Source: MED-G105 sp039025235 (GTDB lineage Bacteria; Pseudomonadota; Alphaproteobacteria; Caulobacterales; Parvularculaceae). Taken from it: DNA of 64,000 bases. Of this stretch, positions 55,319 to 64,000 are shown in pieces (within the stretch, counting starts at the first letter, position 1; each line of letters opens with the position of its first letter). The translations under genes were made by a program, and so were the position numbers. The stretch is from positions 1 to 64,000 of the forward strand of contig JBCCOS010000005.1 of NCBI GenBank assembly GCA_039025235.1, given 5' to 3'. The notes beneath the pieces were generated by a model that ran no database searches, was not told the DNA's origin, and saw only the letters and a list, made by a program, of their open reading frames with translations.

Positions 55319-56113
55319 ATGGCTCAGTATTTAGATTTGCTCGAAGATGTTTTGAACAATGGGGATGACCGTGTTGATCGGACCGGCGTTGGATCTCGTG
55401 CAGTTTTTGGACGGCAAATGCGGTTTGACTTGTCAGCCGGCTTTCCGCTTTTGACGACGAAAAAGTTGCATGTCCGATCAATTGTATATGAGCTTTTATG
55501 GTTCATTGCTGGCGATACAAATATTCGTTATTTGAATGAGAACGGCGTAACAATCTGGGATGAGTGGGCTGACGATAATGGCGATCTCGGACCTGTATAC
55601 GGCCGGCAATGGCGCTCTTGGCCTGCACCAGACGGCTCCACCATTGATCAGCTTGCCCGTGTTATCGAAAGCTTGAAAACCGATCCTGCATCGCGTCGCC
55701 ATGTGATTTCCGCATGGAACCCGGCGGATGTTGATGACATGGCGCTCCCGCCATGTCACTGTTTATTTCAGTTCTTTGTGGCGGAGGATCGTCTGTCCTG
55801 CCAACTTTATCAGCGTTCAGCCGATGTCTTTCTTGGTGTGCCGTTCAATATCGCGAGTTACGCCCTGCTCACTGCGATGGTCGCGCAAGTTACGAATTTA
55901 AAAGTGGGCGACTTTGTTCACACATTGGGCGATGCACATTTGTATCACAATCATTTTGATCAGGCACGCCTGCAGCTCGAGCGCACGCCAGGACCGCCAC
56001 CACATCTTGAGCTGAACCCCAAGGTAAAAAGTCTGTTCGATTTCAAATATGAAGACATTCAGTTTAAGGACTATATTGCGCAGCCCTCTATCAAAGCGCC
56101 AATTGCTGTATAA
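55319..56113 (+). CDS. thyA: Thymidylate synthase
   Basis: 264 residues, full length. It makes dTMP from dUMP using methylenetetrahydrofolate. Conserved elements include DRTGVGSRAVFGRQMRFDL, the catalytic Cys in LPPCHCLFQFF, QRSADVFLGVPFNIASYA and GDAHLYHNHFDQ. The product dihydrofolate is recycled by the folA enzyme encoded 58 bases downstream, so the pair is likely one operon. Confidence 0.98.
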   Translation: MAQYLDLLEDVLNNGDDRVDRTGVGSRAVFGRQMRFDLSAGFPLLTTKKLHVRSIVYELLWFIAGDTNIRYLNENGVTIWDEWADDNGDLGPVYGRQWRSWPAPDGSTIDQLARVIESLKTDPASRRHVISAWNPADVDDMALPPCHCLFQFFVAEDRLSCQLYQRSADVFLGVPFNIASYALLTAMVAQVTNLKVGDFVHTLGDAHLYHNHFDQARLQLERTPGPPPHLELNPKVKSLFDFKYEDIQFKDYIAQPSIKAPIAV

Positions 56114-56170
56114 TAGCGCTTAATCGGTAACCACGCATGCGCGCCACGCTCTAGCTGGGGAGTTCGCTGA

Positions 56171-56698
56171 ATGAAGATTTCAATGATTGTCGCTCTTGGC
56201 GAAAATGGCGTGATTGGGCGTGACGGTGAGTTGCCCTGGCGTCTTTCCGATGACCTCAAATTTTTCAAAAAAGTGACCATGGGCAAGCCGGTGATTATGG
56301 GACGTAAAACCTATGATAGTATCGGAAAGGCCCTGCCGGGGCGAGCCAACATCGTTGTGACGCGTCAGTCAGAGTATCAACTTGATGATGCGATTGTTGT
56401 TCGTGACCTCGATGCTGCAATTGATCAAGCAATTTCGGCTGCGGAAGGAAGCCAAGTTGACGAGGTTTTTATTATTGGTGGTGGTGAGATTTATCGTGCA
56501 GCGTTAAACCGGGCTAATCGCTTATACCTGACCCGCGTCAAAGCTTCTCCTGTCGGTGACGCTTATTTTCCGGAAATTGACGTCGGTCAGTGGTCGTCAC
56601 AAATTGAGGGTCATATTCAAAAAGGACCAAAGAATGATCACGACGCAGAGTTGGTGACCCTGGATCGCTTACCCCTCAATATACCTCTTAAGAAGTGA
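56171..56698 (+). CDS. folA: Dihydrofolate reductase
   Basis: 175 residues. It reduces dihydrofolate with NADPH. Key segments are MIVALGENGVIGRDGELPWRL, LKFFKKVTMGKPVIMGRKTYDSIGKALPGR and EVFIIGGGEIYRAAL. GCTGGGGAG precedes the ATG. Downstream of thyA on the same strand. Confidence 0.97.
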   Translation: MKISMIVALGENGVIGRDGELPWRLSDDLKFFKKVTMGKPVIMGRKTYDSIGKALPGRANIVVTRQSEYQLDDAIVVRDLDAAIDQAISAAEGSQVDEVFIIGGGEIYRAALNRANRLYLTRVKASPVGDAYFPEIDVGQWSSQIEGHIQKGPKNDHDAELVTLDRLPLNIPLKK

Positions 56699-57025
56699 TT
56701 CTTGGTGCCAACCCTAATTACCTTCATGTTGCGAAAAACTGTTGTCTGAAAACATCGCCTGCCGACGATAAAATACATGTCTATGATTTTCTCTAGTATT
56801 TGCAGCTTTAACGTGTATTTCGAGGCTGTAAAGAAGGGTAAAAAGAGTAAATTTAGTGCTCTTTGCCGAAGCGAACGTAATGCATAACGTTTCGGCTCGA
56901 AGGCAGGTTACCGCTTTGGCGTGATTTGTCCAAAGCTCTGCGTTGAAAACATCCGGTGGCGTTTATAAAATGCCAAAGTGCTTGCTGAGTGAGTGAGCAC
57001 GAGCACAAATATCGAGGAAACATGC
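56699..57025. other. Intergenic region, nothing identified
   Basis: 327 bases between folA and the next gene on the same strand. AT-rich sequence near 56750-56850 may carry a promoter. No terminator hairpin after folA and no repeat is visible. Confidence 0.45.
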
Positions 57026-58831
57026 ATGTCCGGGGGATCGAACCATAGGTGTCGCACGCAAATGATTGCCAAGCTTTTAAGCGGTGCGGCGATGTTGTAC
57101 CTTATTATGACGTCGGCCGTGGCTCAATCGATAGCCGTTGAACAAACGATGGCTGTTGATCGACCAATACGGGGCAGCGAACTTAATGAGACGGTTTGTC
57201 GTCGCGCTGCTGATACGCGCAAGATTTCGATCAAATCACCTGGCATTGTCGGGCGCGCCTGCGATGTCCGATATGTTCGAGGGCTACCGTCGGAAAACCC
57301 ATCGACTGAAAATGTTGACGACCTGGAAATGGCCCTTGCGGGTGAGGGCGTCTGGGAAACAATACCCTTTCATTCAAATGACGATTCAAGCTACTGCGCC
57401 GAACAATCCCGACAGTTAATGCAAAGTCTATTGGAAACAGGCTATCGCTGTGAGGGGGCGCTGGTAACAAGGGTATCAGCCGAAGACGCGATTAATGGCG
57501 ATGAAAGCGCGGTGGCGCACAGAGCAGGGGGCAAAGCTACCGCGGTAGAAGCTCAGGCTCCAGATCGTGAGGTCGCTTCAAATGCGATAGAAATACCGAA
57601 TACGGACCAGGTTGAGCCTGCGCCAACTAAACTTAGAGATGTTGGTGATTTGATCGCTGAAATTCAGCGGCAAGAGCGCGCGGCGGCTTTGCAAATGGCA
57701 AATGTTGCAGACAGCTCTACGGAAACGGTGATTGCCAATAAAGCGACGCGAAAGCGGGGGTTCGGACGATTTATCAAAGCGAGCTTCGATGAAAGTGTTG
57801 GGCTTGTGAAAGGGATAACAGGATCGGACGGCGCCGACTCTAGTGATCAAAGTCGTACTGCCTCAACAGAAAATATTCCTCCGACAGCCGACGATTCTAC
57901 AGGGGCAAAGGTAGAGCATGGGTTCGACCTGTCTAATGATCCAAGCAATGAAATGGATCAAACCGCTGTTGTGGCGAGTGGGGCTCATACGCGAACGACG
58001 GATGATGCCGGTCGTGAAGACTATGTTGAACGTACAAAATTCGGTGAAATATTGCCGCAAGCAACTGACGGCCCGATCGACTTGCTTGCAACGGCGAAAC
58101 CGGTCAATCGGCGCGCACGCTATCGCCCTCGAAATGCCTCCGTTATCCGTATTACCGGTGCTGCAGTACGTCCAGAAAACCTTAAAGTGGTTGCCTCTTC
58201 GACCGTTAGTGATATTAGCGCCGATACGGAATTGGGTCAGGGCAAGCGCGCTGGCAACGACGTCTCCGCCACAGCTTCGTCTACGCCAGCAACAGAAAAA
58301 ACGATGGAAGAACCAATCCCGACATTGGCAGCGCTCGACGTTGTGGACCCGAATGTGATCGCTGCAGCCAAAGAAAATGTTGATCTGGATGCGCTGAAAA
58401 AATCATTAAATGGTTATGCCGCAGCCTGGATGCGCGGCGATATGAAAACGTTTCGTCGTGCATTCATCGATGCACCCGAAAAGGGCCGGTCTGCCCGGCC
58501 CATTAAAGCGGCATCATTCATTGATGTTTCAAATAAGAGCATTGATGGTGATGGCATAAAATCAAAGATCGAAAATTCCTTCGGCGATGACGGTGGATTT
58601 GCGCCTTTTGCAGCGCTGCTCGCCAATGATGCGCCGCGTTATTATCGCAAATCAAAAGACGGTGTGTCCATTGAGGTCTTTGGCGCCCAGCAGTTAAAGC
58701 CGGGTGTTATCCGTGTATCGGGCGCATTGAAACGCCGGCAGGAAAACGGCGCTTATAGTGTACCGGAAGGCTTCTCAGTCCTGATGCGGAAGAATGATGC
58801 CGGTTGGCTCATTGAACGTCCCGCCTCTTAA
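57026..58831 (+). CDS. Large secreted protein of unknown function with NTF2-like C-terminus
   Basis: About 601 residues. A signal peptide (AKLLSGAAMLYLIMTSAVAQ) is followed by a Cys-containing N-terminal domain (NETVCRRAADTRKI; YCAEQSRQLMQSLLETGYRCEGA). A long charged, low-complexity middle follows, then a C-terminal domain (YAAAWMRGDMKTFRRAFID..VLMRKNDAGWLIERPAS) that resembles NTF2/SnoaL-like folds. ATG at 57026 with GAGGA upstream is preferred over the GTG at 56993. No function can be assigned; location is periplasmic or extracellular. Confidence 0.7.
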   Translation: MSGGSNHRCRTQMIAKLLSGAAMLYLIMTSAVAQSIAVEQTMAVDRPIRGSELNETVCRRAADTRKISIKSPGIVGRACDVRYVRGLPSENPSTENVDDLEMALAGEGVWETIPFHSNDDSSYCAEQSRQLMQSLLETGYRCEGALVTRVSAEDAINGDESAVAHRAGGKATAVEAQAPDREVASNAIEIPNTDQVEPAPTKLRDVGDLIAEIQRQERAAALQMANVADSSTETVIANKATRKRGFGRFIKASFDESVGLVKGITGSDGADSSDQSRTASTENIPPTADDSTGAKVEHGFDLSNDPSNEMDQTAVVASGAHTRTTDDAGREDYVERTKFGEILPQATDGPIDLLATAKPVNRRARYRPRNASVIRITGAAVRPENLKVVASSTVSDISADTELGQGKRAGNDVSATASSTPATEKTMEEPIPTLAALDVVDPNVIAAAKENVDLDALKKSLNGYAAAWMRGDMKTFRRAFIDAPEKGRSARPIKAASFIDVSNKSIDGDGIKSKIENSFGDDGGFAPFAALLANDAPRYYRKSKDGVSIEVFGAQQLKPGVIRVSGALKRRQENGAYSVPEGFSVLMRKNDAGWLIERPAS

Positions 58832-58873
58832 AGCACTTCCATTCCAAATGTTCGCGGTTAAGGAGAAAATGCT
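58830..58873. repeat. Short family C repeat remnant between convergent genes
   Basis: TAAAGCACTTCCATTCCAAATG..CGGTTAAGGAGAAAATGCTTTA resembles the start and end of family C elements, shortened. It fills the gap between the secreted protein gene and mrp and overlaps the last bases of the former. Confidence 0.5.
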
Positions 58874-60241
58874 TTAGTTAGGGTTTTTCTTCTGCGCGCT
58901 CGCTAGAATCTGATGGGCAAGTTTTGCAAAATGCGTTTCTATAGTTTCATCGGCAAGGAGAATGCCCTTGTCAGATGCTTCGCGTAGAGTGGGCAGAAGG
59001 GGAAGGGCGCCAAGGAAAGGGACGTCCAAGGATTGGGCGGCTTTTTCTGCACCGCCTTGACCGAAGATATACTCGGGCGTGCCGTCTTGTGTTTCGAAAT
59101 AAGCCATATTCTCAACAATCCCAAAGATAGGGATACTGAGTTTCCGGAAAAATTCAACGCCGCGACGCACGTCGGCCAGGGCAAGTTCCTGCGGCGTCGA
59201 GACGATGACAGCACCATCAAGGGCGGGTCGATCTTCACCCTCAGTGTTCTCTGCGGCATCGGAAGGGCTGGTGCCGCGGCGCATTTGACCAAGTGTTAAG
59301 TGGGCATCACCCGTTCCCGGTGGCGTATCAACAATAAGAACGTCGAGCGGCCCCCAGTCGACATCATTGATCATCTGTCGAACGGCCCCCATGACCATTG
59401 GCCCGCGCCAGGCCAGTGCTTTCTTGGGATCAATGAGATTGCCGATCGACATCGCGAGGATACCTTGAGCCTTGATTGGCTGGATCCTGCCGTCTTTGAG
59501 TTGCGGTAACTGATCGCCTGCGGCCAACAGGGTCGGAAGCGACGGACCGTAAATGTCAGCATCGAGCAATCCAGTGCTCAGGCCCTTGGCAGCCATTGCA
59601 GCGGCGAGATTAGCTGCGAAGGTCGATTTGCCAACTCCCCCTTTGCCAGAGGCAACTGCGATCACGACGTCAGTTTGCGACAACCCAGTTGCACCAGCCT
59701 CTATTCTTTTTCTTTTGCTCGAAAGCCCTAAGGGGTTGGCATGCAGGTTCGCTCGTCGGCTACTTGCCGGTGTCGGCATTGATCCGCTCGTTTCGGCGGT
59801 CAAGGAGGGCGGTTGAGGACCCTTTGCTGGATCGGAAGGGGTTGCTTCAAACGGTCCAGTTGCTGTCGTTGTGTCATCGCTCGGTCGGCTGCTGCCTGCG
59901 ACCACCGTGCGCGCAACGCCGTCAACCCGCGCGAGAGTCGCCTCAATGGTTGCGGCAAGCTCCTTTAGATGCAAAGGACTGAGTCGATTACTAGAAAGAA
60001 TGATTTTCGCAACGCCAGACGGCGAGACGGTGAGGTTTTCAACCAGACCAGATGTGATGATATTGGGCGTAGTGGAAGACGGTAATGATCCAGACGGTCC
60101 TCGCTCGGCGCCATTCGTATCAGATGGAACATCAGTAATTTCGCCAATTCTGTCGGAGTTAGGCCCCGATTTATCAGAACTGGGCAAAGAAATTGTCTGC
60201 AATGCCGCGCGCACACTCAGCATCAAGGATTTAGTTGACAT
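58874..60241 (-). CDS. mrp: Mrp/ApbC family iron-sulfur carrier ATPase
   Basis: 455 residues. The N-terminal part is a degenerate MIP18/DUF59-type domain. The P-loop domain has the deviant Walker A VASGKGGVGKSTFAANLAAAMA, then GLLDADIYGPSLP, VLIVDTPPGTGDAHLTLGQ and GIVENMAYF. Homologues carry Fe-S clusters for target proteins. The CxxC cluster-binding pair of many Mrp proteins, expected after ENMAYF, is absent here (ETQDGTPEY). The gene is divergent from hflK, in a neighbourhood that often includes mrp, hflKC and degP in Alphaproteobacteria. Confidence 0.92.
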   Translation of the reverse strand: MSTKSLMLSVRAALQTISLPSSDKSGPNSDRIGEITDVPSDTNGAERGPSGSLPSSTTPNIITSGLVENLTVSPSGVAKIILSSNRLSPLHLKELAATIEATLARVDGVARTVVAGSSRPSDDTTTATGPFEATPSDPAKGPQPPSLTAETSGSMPTPASSRRANLHANPLGLSSKRKRIEAGATGLSQTDVVIAVASGKGGVGKSTFAANLAAAMAAKGLSTGLLDADIYGPSLPTLLAAGDQLPQLKDGRIQPIKAQGILAMSIGNLIDPKKALAWRGPMVMGAVRQMINDVDWGPLDVLIVDTPPGTGDAHLTLGQMRRGTSPSDAAENTEGEDRPALDGAVIVSTPQELALADVRRGVEFFRKLSIPIFGIVENMAYFETQDGTPEYIFGQGGAEKAAQSLDVPFLGALPLLPTLREASDKGILLADETIETHFAKLAHQILASAQKKNPN

Positions 60242-60731
60242 TTAATTGTCCTTTTAAATGTCTCTCAGCGCCGCATTGCGTCGCGGTTTATAGCGCATAT
60301 ATAGGCGGTTGAAGAAAAAAAGAAGTCTTAAGGAGGTGTGGTGCTCAAAAGGTTATTCGGTAATGTTGAGGTGTCTTCCAATACGGTTGGACCTTCGGTG
60401 TCCTTTTGCCGTTCCGCGTTTTGTGAGACGAATGGATAGAAACCTTCATTTTAAAGTTTTCTTAAATGAAGGTTTGGGCTGGAAGTACAGTCTTTTGAAC
60501 GCTTTCTTCGGTGGTTTGGGATTGAAACGTCTTGTTTTTCTTGCTTCATCCAAATTTCCGTAACAGCAAACACTGAAATCACATCAGCGCGGCATCGCTA
60601 TTCGCTCGAAATAACAAAAGCCAATAACATCAAGCAAGCGCTAACACTTGCCTCTTATGAATTTGAATAACATGACGTGATACCCCAACGATGGTGGCTC
60701 TGGGGAAGTGAAGAAGGAAATAAAACGCAAA
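60242..60731. other. Intergenic region between mrp and hflK
   Basis: 490 bases between divergent genes. A plus-strand frame at 60309-60563 has neither a recognisable domain nor a signal peptide and is not annotated. No repeat or RNA gene is seen; the two promoters are not assignable by eye. Confidence 0.45.
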
Positions 60732-61907
60732 ATGCCTTGGCAAGATAATTCCGGTGACAATAACGGTCCTGTACGTGGCCCCTGGGGTCAGCCTTCGGGT
60801 AAAGGCAGTCGTAATAACGGCAGTGGAAACCGTGGTCCTGGCCGGGGAACTGGTCGCAATAATGACGCGCCAGATCTGGAAGACTTACTCGAAGCCTCTC
60901 GTCAACGCCTGAAGCGTGCATTTCCAAATGGCAGTGGCGGCGGAGGCGGTGGAAAAGGCCCTGAAATCTCTGGCCGGATGATGGGCATTGGCGCGGCGCT
61001 TCTTGCCTTTCTTTGGGGTATCAGCGGATTCTATACAATTGATGCCGGTGAATTAGGCGTTGAAACGACTTTCGGTGCGTTCAGTGCAGTGACACCGTCT
61101 GGTCTGCAATGGCATTTCCCATCGCCTATCCAGAACGTGAATAAAGTCGATGTGGAAAGTATTCGTAAGCTTCCCGTTCCAGCTTCGCGAAACCGCAATG
61201 GCGGCCAGTCAGACGGGCTTATGTTGACCGGCGATAAAAATATCGTCGATGTCGCGCTGGTTGTGAACTACAAGATTAAATCAGATCTTGTTTCCAACAA
61301 CAGCATTCCAGGCGTTGCCCAGTATTTGTTTAATGTGGACAATCCGGAAAACGTGGTCCGAACGGTGGCAGAGGCCTCAATTCGTGAAGTTGTTGGGCGT
61401 AACACTTTAGATTTTATACAAACCGGTGGTCGGAGCGATATCCAAGACCAAACAAGGGCTCTTTTGCAGAGCGCCCTTGATCAGTATCAGGCGGGTATTG
61501 AAGTGACGGAAATCAACCTTGAGAAAACCGAACCGCCAAATCAGGAAGTTAATGATGCTTTCCTTGATGTGGAGGCAGCAGACCAAGACCGTCAACGTAC
61601 GATTGATTCAGCGCGGGCTTATGCGAACAAAGTGGTGCCAGAAGCGCGTGGTAAAGCCCAGCAAATACTTGAGCAGGCACGAGGATATGCTGCGCGTGTG
61701 ACCGCTGAATCTCGAGGGCAGGCGGATCGCTTCAAAGCTATCCTCAACGAATACAAGAAAGCGCCGAAGGTAACGCGACAGCGAATGTATCTTGAAACCT
61801 TGGAAACGGTTCTGGGTGATATGAACAAAATTATCGTTGAGGATGATGCCGGATCTGGTGTTGTTCCTTATTTGCCGCTGAACGAAATTAACAGAAAAGC
61901 CCCGTAA
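60732..61907 (+). CDS. hflK: FtsH protease modulator HflK
   Basis: About 391 residues. A Gly/Asn-rich cytoplasmic N-terminus (MPWQDNSGDNNGPVRGPWG) is followed by one transmembrane helix (MGIGAALLAFLWGISGFYTI) and an SPFH/band-7 domain (LGVETTFGAFSAVTPSGLQWHFPSP; DVALVVNYKI) with a long helical end. HflK and HflC form a periplasmic cage around the FtsH protease. ATG at 60732 matches the family start; GTG at 60708 would add eight residues. hflC follows after 92 bases. Confidence 0.96.
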   Translation: MPWQDNSGDNNGPVRGPWGQPSGKGSRNNGSGNRGPGRGTGRNNDAPDLEDLLEASRQRLKRAFPNGSGGGGGGKGPEISGRMMGIGAALLAFLWGISGFYTIDAGELGVETTFGAFSAVTPSGLQWHFPSPIQNVNKVDVESIRKLPVPASRNRNGGQSDGLMLTGDKNIVDVALVVNYKIKSDLVSNNSIPGVAQYLFNVDNPENVVRTVAEASIREVVGRNTLDFIQTGGRSDIQDQTRALLQSALDQYQAGIEVTEINLEKTEPPNQEVNDAFLDVEAADQDRQRTIDSARAYANKVVPEARGKAQQILEQARGYAARVTAESRGQADRFKAILNEYKKAPKVTRQRMYLETLETVLGDMNKIIVEDDAGSGVVPYLPLNEINRKAP

Positions 61908-61999
61908 TACCCTTTGCCGTAATACCCTTAATGATGACCGTTCCATTTGCGTCGGCCCAGATAGTCGCTAAGTCAAAAATCAGTAAAGAGACGAAATAA

Positions 62000-62884
62000 A
62001 TGTCACGAGCAACCGTTCCTATATTTGTCGTTAGTTTGTTCTTAACAATCGTCCTTGTGACGAACACCCTATTCATCGTTCCAGAAACGAATTCCGCGAT
62101 CGTATTACGCCTTGGTGAACCACGCGAACAATATCAAGAAGCTGGCCTTAAAATTAAGGTGCCGTTCATTGAAAGTGTCCGCTTTATCGACAAGCGTAAT
62201 CGTGAACTTGATCAAGACGAGATTGAGATCATTGCGAACAACCAGGAGCGCCTCCGCGTGGATGCGTTTGCGCGGTATCGAATTATAAACCCCCTCTTAT
62301 TCTATCAACGTGCGCGTACGGAGCGAAATGGGGAAGACACCCTTAGGTCGCTTATGAACCAAAATGTTCGCCGGGTCCTCGGAGAGGTAAGCGTAGAAGA
62401 CATCGTCTCTAACGAACGGGCGAGTCTTATGCTTCGGATTAAGGAACTTCTTGGTGCGAGTGCCCGTCCGTTAGGGGTCGAAATTGTCGATGTGAAAATT
62501 CGGCGTGCGGACCTGCCGCAAAGCAATTCAAACGCGGTTTATCAAAGGATGATTACGGAGCGGAACCAGCTTGCTGAACGCATTCGCGCTGAGGGCAATG
62601 AGGCTGCGCAGCAAGTCCGTGCTCAAGCAGAGCGCGAAGCAACCGAAATTCAAGCGAAAGCGGAAGAGGAATCTCAAAAAATTCGCGGGCGTGCGGATGC
62701 TGAACGCAACGCGGTATTCAATGAAGCCTACGGTGCCGACCCTGAATTCTTTGCATTTTATCGCTCGCTCACGGCCTACGAAAAAGCGTTGAAAAAAGAA
62801 GGCGCTAATGGTGAGACCACAATTTTGCTGTCGCCTGATAGTGAATTCTTCCGTTATTTCAATAACTTAGAGGGGTCTCGGTAG
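62000..62884 (+). CDS. hflC: FtsH protease modulator HflC
   Basis: 294 residues. N-terminal transmembrane helix (IFVVSLFLTIVLVTNTLFIV) and SPFH domain (ETNSAIVLRLGEPREQYQEAG; FIDKRNRELDQDE) with the characteristic long helix RIRAEGNEAAQQVRAQAEREA. It is the partner of HflK in the FtsH-associated complex. A strong terminator lies 35 bases after the stop, which separates it from the degP gene. Confidence 0.97.
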   Translation: MSRATVPIFVVSLFLTIVLVTNTLFIVPETNSAIVLRLGEPREQYQEAGLKIKVPFIESVRFIDKRNRELDQDEIEIIANNQERLRVDAFARYRIINPLLFYQRARTERNGEDTLRSLMNQNVRRVLGEVSVEDIVSNERASLMLRIKELLGASARPLGVEIVDVKIRRADLPQSNSNAVYQRMITERNQLAERIRAEGNEAAQQVRAQAEREATEIQAKAEEESQKIRGRADAERNAVFNEAYGADPEFFAFYRSLTAYEKALKKEGANGETTILLSPDSEFFRYFNNLEGSR

Positions 62885-62918
62885 GTTGCTAAACGACCGA
62901 ATTTGACACTGACGTTAA

Positions 62919-62952
62919 GAGGGCCGTTCGCGATTGCGAGCGGCCCTTTTGA
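62919..62952 (+). terminator. Rho-independent terminator of hflKC
   Basis: GGGCCGTTCGC-gatt-GCGAGCGGCCC forms an 11-bp stem with one G-U pair, followed by TTTTGATTTTG. Confidence 0.92.
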
Positions 62953-63173
62953 TTTTGAAACATTTGGTTGGTGCTTAAGAAAAGTTGCGTTAACGTAATC
63001 TATTGATGCTCATGTCCAGATTTTGGTGATTTGGCGTCAAATTTGTAAGAAAGTTTCAAGTAGCCTGCACACGCTCGACGCGAATTCCCGGCTTTCCTTC
63101 ATGTCCGAATGAGGACTTAAGTTTCACGCCTGGGACAGGGACGATATCGGTGCAACGGGTAGGGGTTAAAACT

Positions 63174-64000
63174 ATGGACCATCGCTCATATCAGCACCTT
63201 CGTGATATCCAGATGCGTGCGGAACAACGGCAAGCTTATGAAATGAGTGGCCATCAACAGCGGCATAGCCGCGCCCGTACGATAACGAAAGCGATGCCGA
63301 AATCACCTGACCGGGTTCAACTCCTTCTCTTTCTCGCTATCGGGATTGTCATCTTATTCGCTGCTGTTTCGGCAGCCAACGCGCGCGCATCGCGGGGAAA
63401 TGCGCTGCCAGATCTTGTTGATCGGCTCGCACCAGCGGTTGTTAATATCTCGACGGCTCAAACCGGTGGGGCCCTTAGAACAAGCGCTAATGTTCAACGC
63501 CTGCAACGGAAAGTCGCTGCAAAACCTGTATCGCTCGGTTCAGGCTTTATTATCAAGCCATCTGGCGTTGTCGTGACCAATAATCATGTCATTGATAATG
63601 CAGATGAGATTACAGTCACATTGAATGACGGGCGCGAATTTAAGGCCCGTGTGTTGGGGGCCGACCGAGAAACCGATATTGCCGTGATGCAACTTGAAAC
63701 GGATGGCGTCCGTTTACCGTCGGTGTCGTTTGGAGATTCAACGGGTGTTCGAGTTGGTGAAGACGTGTTTGCGATCGGTAACCCATTTGGGCTCGGCGGT
63801 ACAGTGACGAAAGGAATCGTCTCAGCGCGTAACCGAGACATTGATTCCGGCAGTTTTGATGACTTTATTCAGACCGATGCAGCGATCAACCGCGGGAATT
63901 CTGGTGGACCATTATTTGATTTGAGCGGGCGTGTCATTGGGGTGAATACCGCCATTTATTCGCAAACGGGCGGTTCGGTGGGGGTCGGTTTTGCTGTACC
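63174..64000 (+). CDS. degP: Do/DegP family serine protease, 5' part (cut by window end)
   Basis: 275 codons visible; the gene continues past the window. A basic N-terminus of about 50 residues precedes a hydrophobic segment (LLLFLAIGIVILFAAVSAANARA), acting as signal or anchor. The trypsin-like domain has the complete triad: His in TNNHVID, Asp in ETDIAVMQL, Ser in GNSGGPLFD. The PDZ domains are outside the window. It degrades or refolds misfolded periplasmic proteins. ATG at 63174 has GGGG upstream at a good distance. Downstream of hflKC but behind a terminator, so it has its own promoter. Confidence 0.94.
   Translation, partial: MDHRSYQHLRDIQMRAEQRQAYEMSGHQQRHSRARTITKAMPKSPDRVQLLLFLAIGIVILFAAVSAANARASRGNALPDLVDRLAPAVVNISTAQTGGALRTSANVQRLQRKVAAKPVSLGSGFIIKPSGVVVTNNHVIDNADEITVTLNDGREFKARVLGADRETDIAVMQLETDGVRLPSVSFGDSTGVRVGEDVFAIGNPFGLGGTVTKGIVSARNRDIDSGSFDDFIQTDAAINRGNSGGPLFDLSGRVIGVNTAIYSQTGGSVGVGFAV

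Noticed and set aside
60309..60563. 84-codon plus-strand ORF upstream of hflK
   Set aside because: Basic composition but no recognisable family; probably chance in a promoter region.

Overview
This 64-kb window is chromosomal sequence from an alphaproteobacterium. The evidence is a circularly permuted tmRNA gene, an alpha-type SspB adaptor, a PopZ polar organiser next to valS, and the neighbourhoods yajC-secD-secF and thyA-folA / hflK-hflC-degP. Base composition looks roughly balanced. An affiliation near the Parvularculales or Hyphomonadales is possible but is only a guess. There is no phage, plasmid, insertion sequence or CRISPR array. The window is mostly housekeeping genes, separated by gaps rich in short dispersed palindromic repeats. 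The first ~110 bases are homopolymer-like and may be a contig edge.

Layout. 0.2-3.3 kb: M1 metallopeptidase and a DUF6702-type secreted protein. 4.0 kb: tRNA-Asn, with a possible small RNA near 4.5 kb. 4.8-11.0 kb: a complete tripartite RND efflux operon. 11.4 kb: tRNA-Cys. 11.7-19.7 kb: Pcm-like methyltransferase, TolC, PopZ, ValS, TrhO and a GST. 20-23.6 kb: quinone oxidoreductase, small envelope proteins, Ada-like alkylation repair and a Cys-rich lipoprotein. 24.1-30 kb: yajC-secD-secF, a secreted protein with a peptidoglycan-binding-like region, and a squalene/phytoene-synthase-like protein. 30-34.3 kb: two small proteins and a GlnE homologue that appears to have lost its catalytic residues. 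34.9-39.0 kb: ClC transporter, then fumC with a DUF6653-type and a VOC gene. 39.4-42.6 kb: a membrane protein, SspB and ssrA.

42.8-46.8 kb holds three tandem paralogous beta-lactamase-fold serine hydrolases. They are followed by a CehA/McbA-type PHP hydrolase and a small acidic secreted protein. 49.4-53.2 kb has a degenerate M28-like lipoprotein, a DUF1254/DUF1214-like pair and an HTH regulator, partly bracketed by copies of a palindromic repeat. 53.5-64 kb has a DUF4153-type membrane protein, thyA-folA, a large secreted protein of unknown function, Mrp, hflK-hflC and the 5' part of a degP/htrA gene cut by the window end.

Themes: protein export and envelope quality control (YajC-SecDF, HflKC, DegP), trans-translation and ssrA-tag delivery (tmRNA next to SspB), drug efflux, and nucleotide biosynthesis. 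The most unusual observations are the 102-bp tandem array that repeats the terminal hairpin of the tmRNA coding piece, the full-length GlnE-like pseudoenzyme, an EF-hand/dockerin-like loop inside an outer-membrane efflux factor, a twin-CX3C lipoprotein, and a palindromic repeat family with compensatory stem substitutions.
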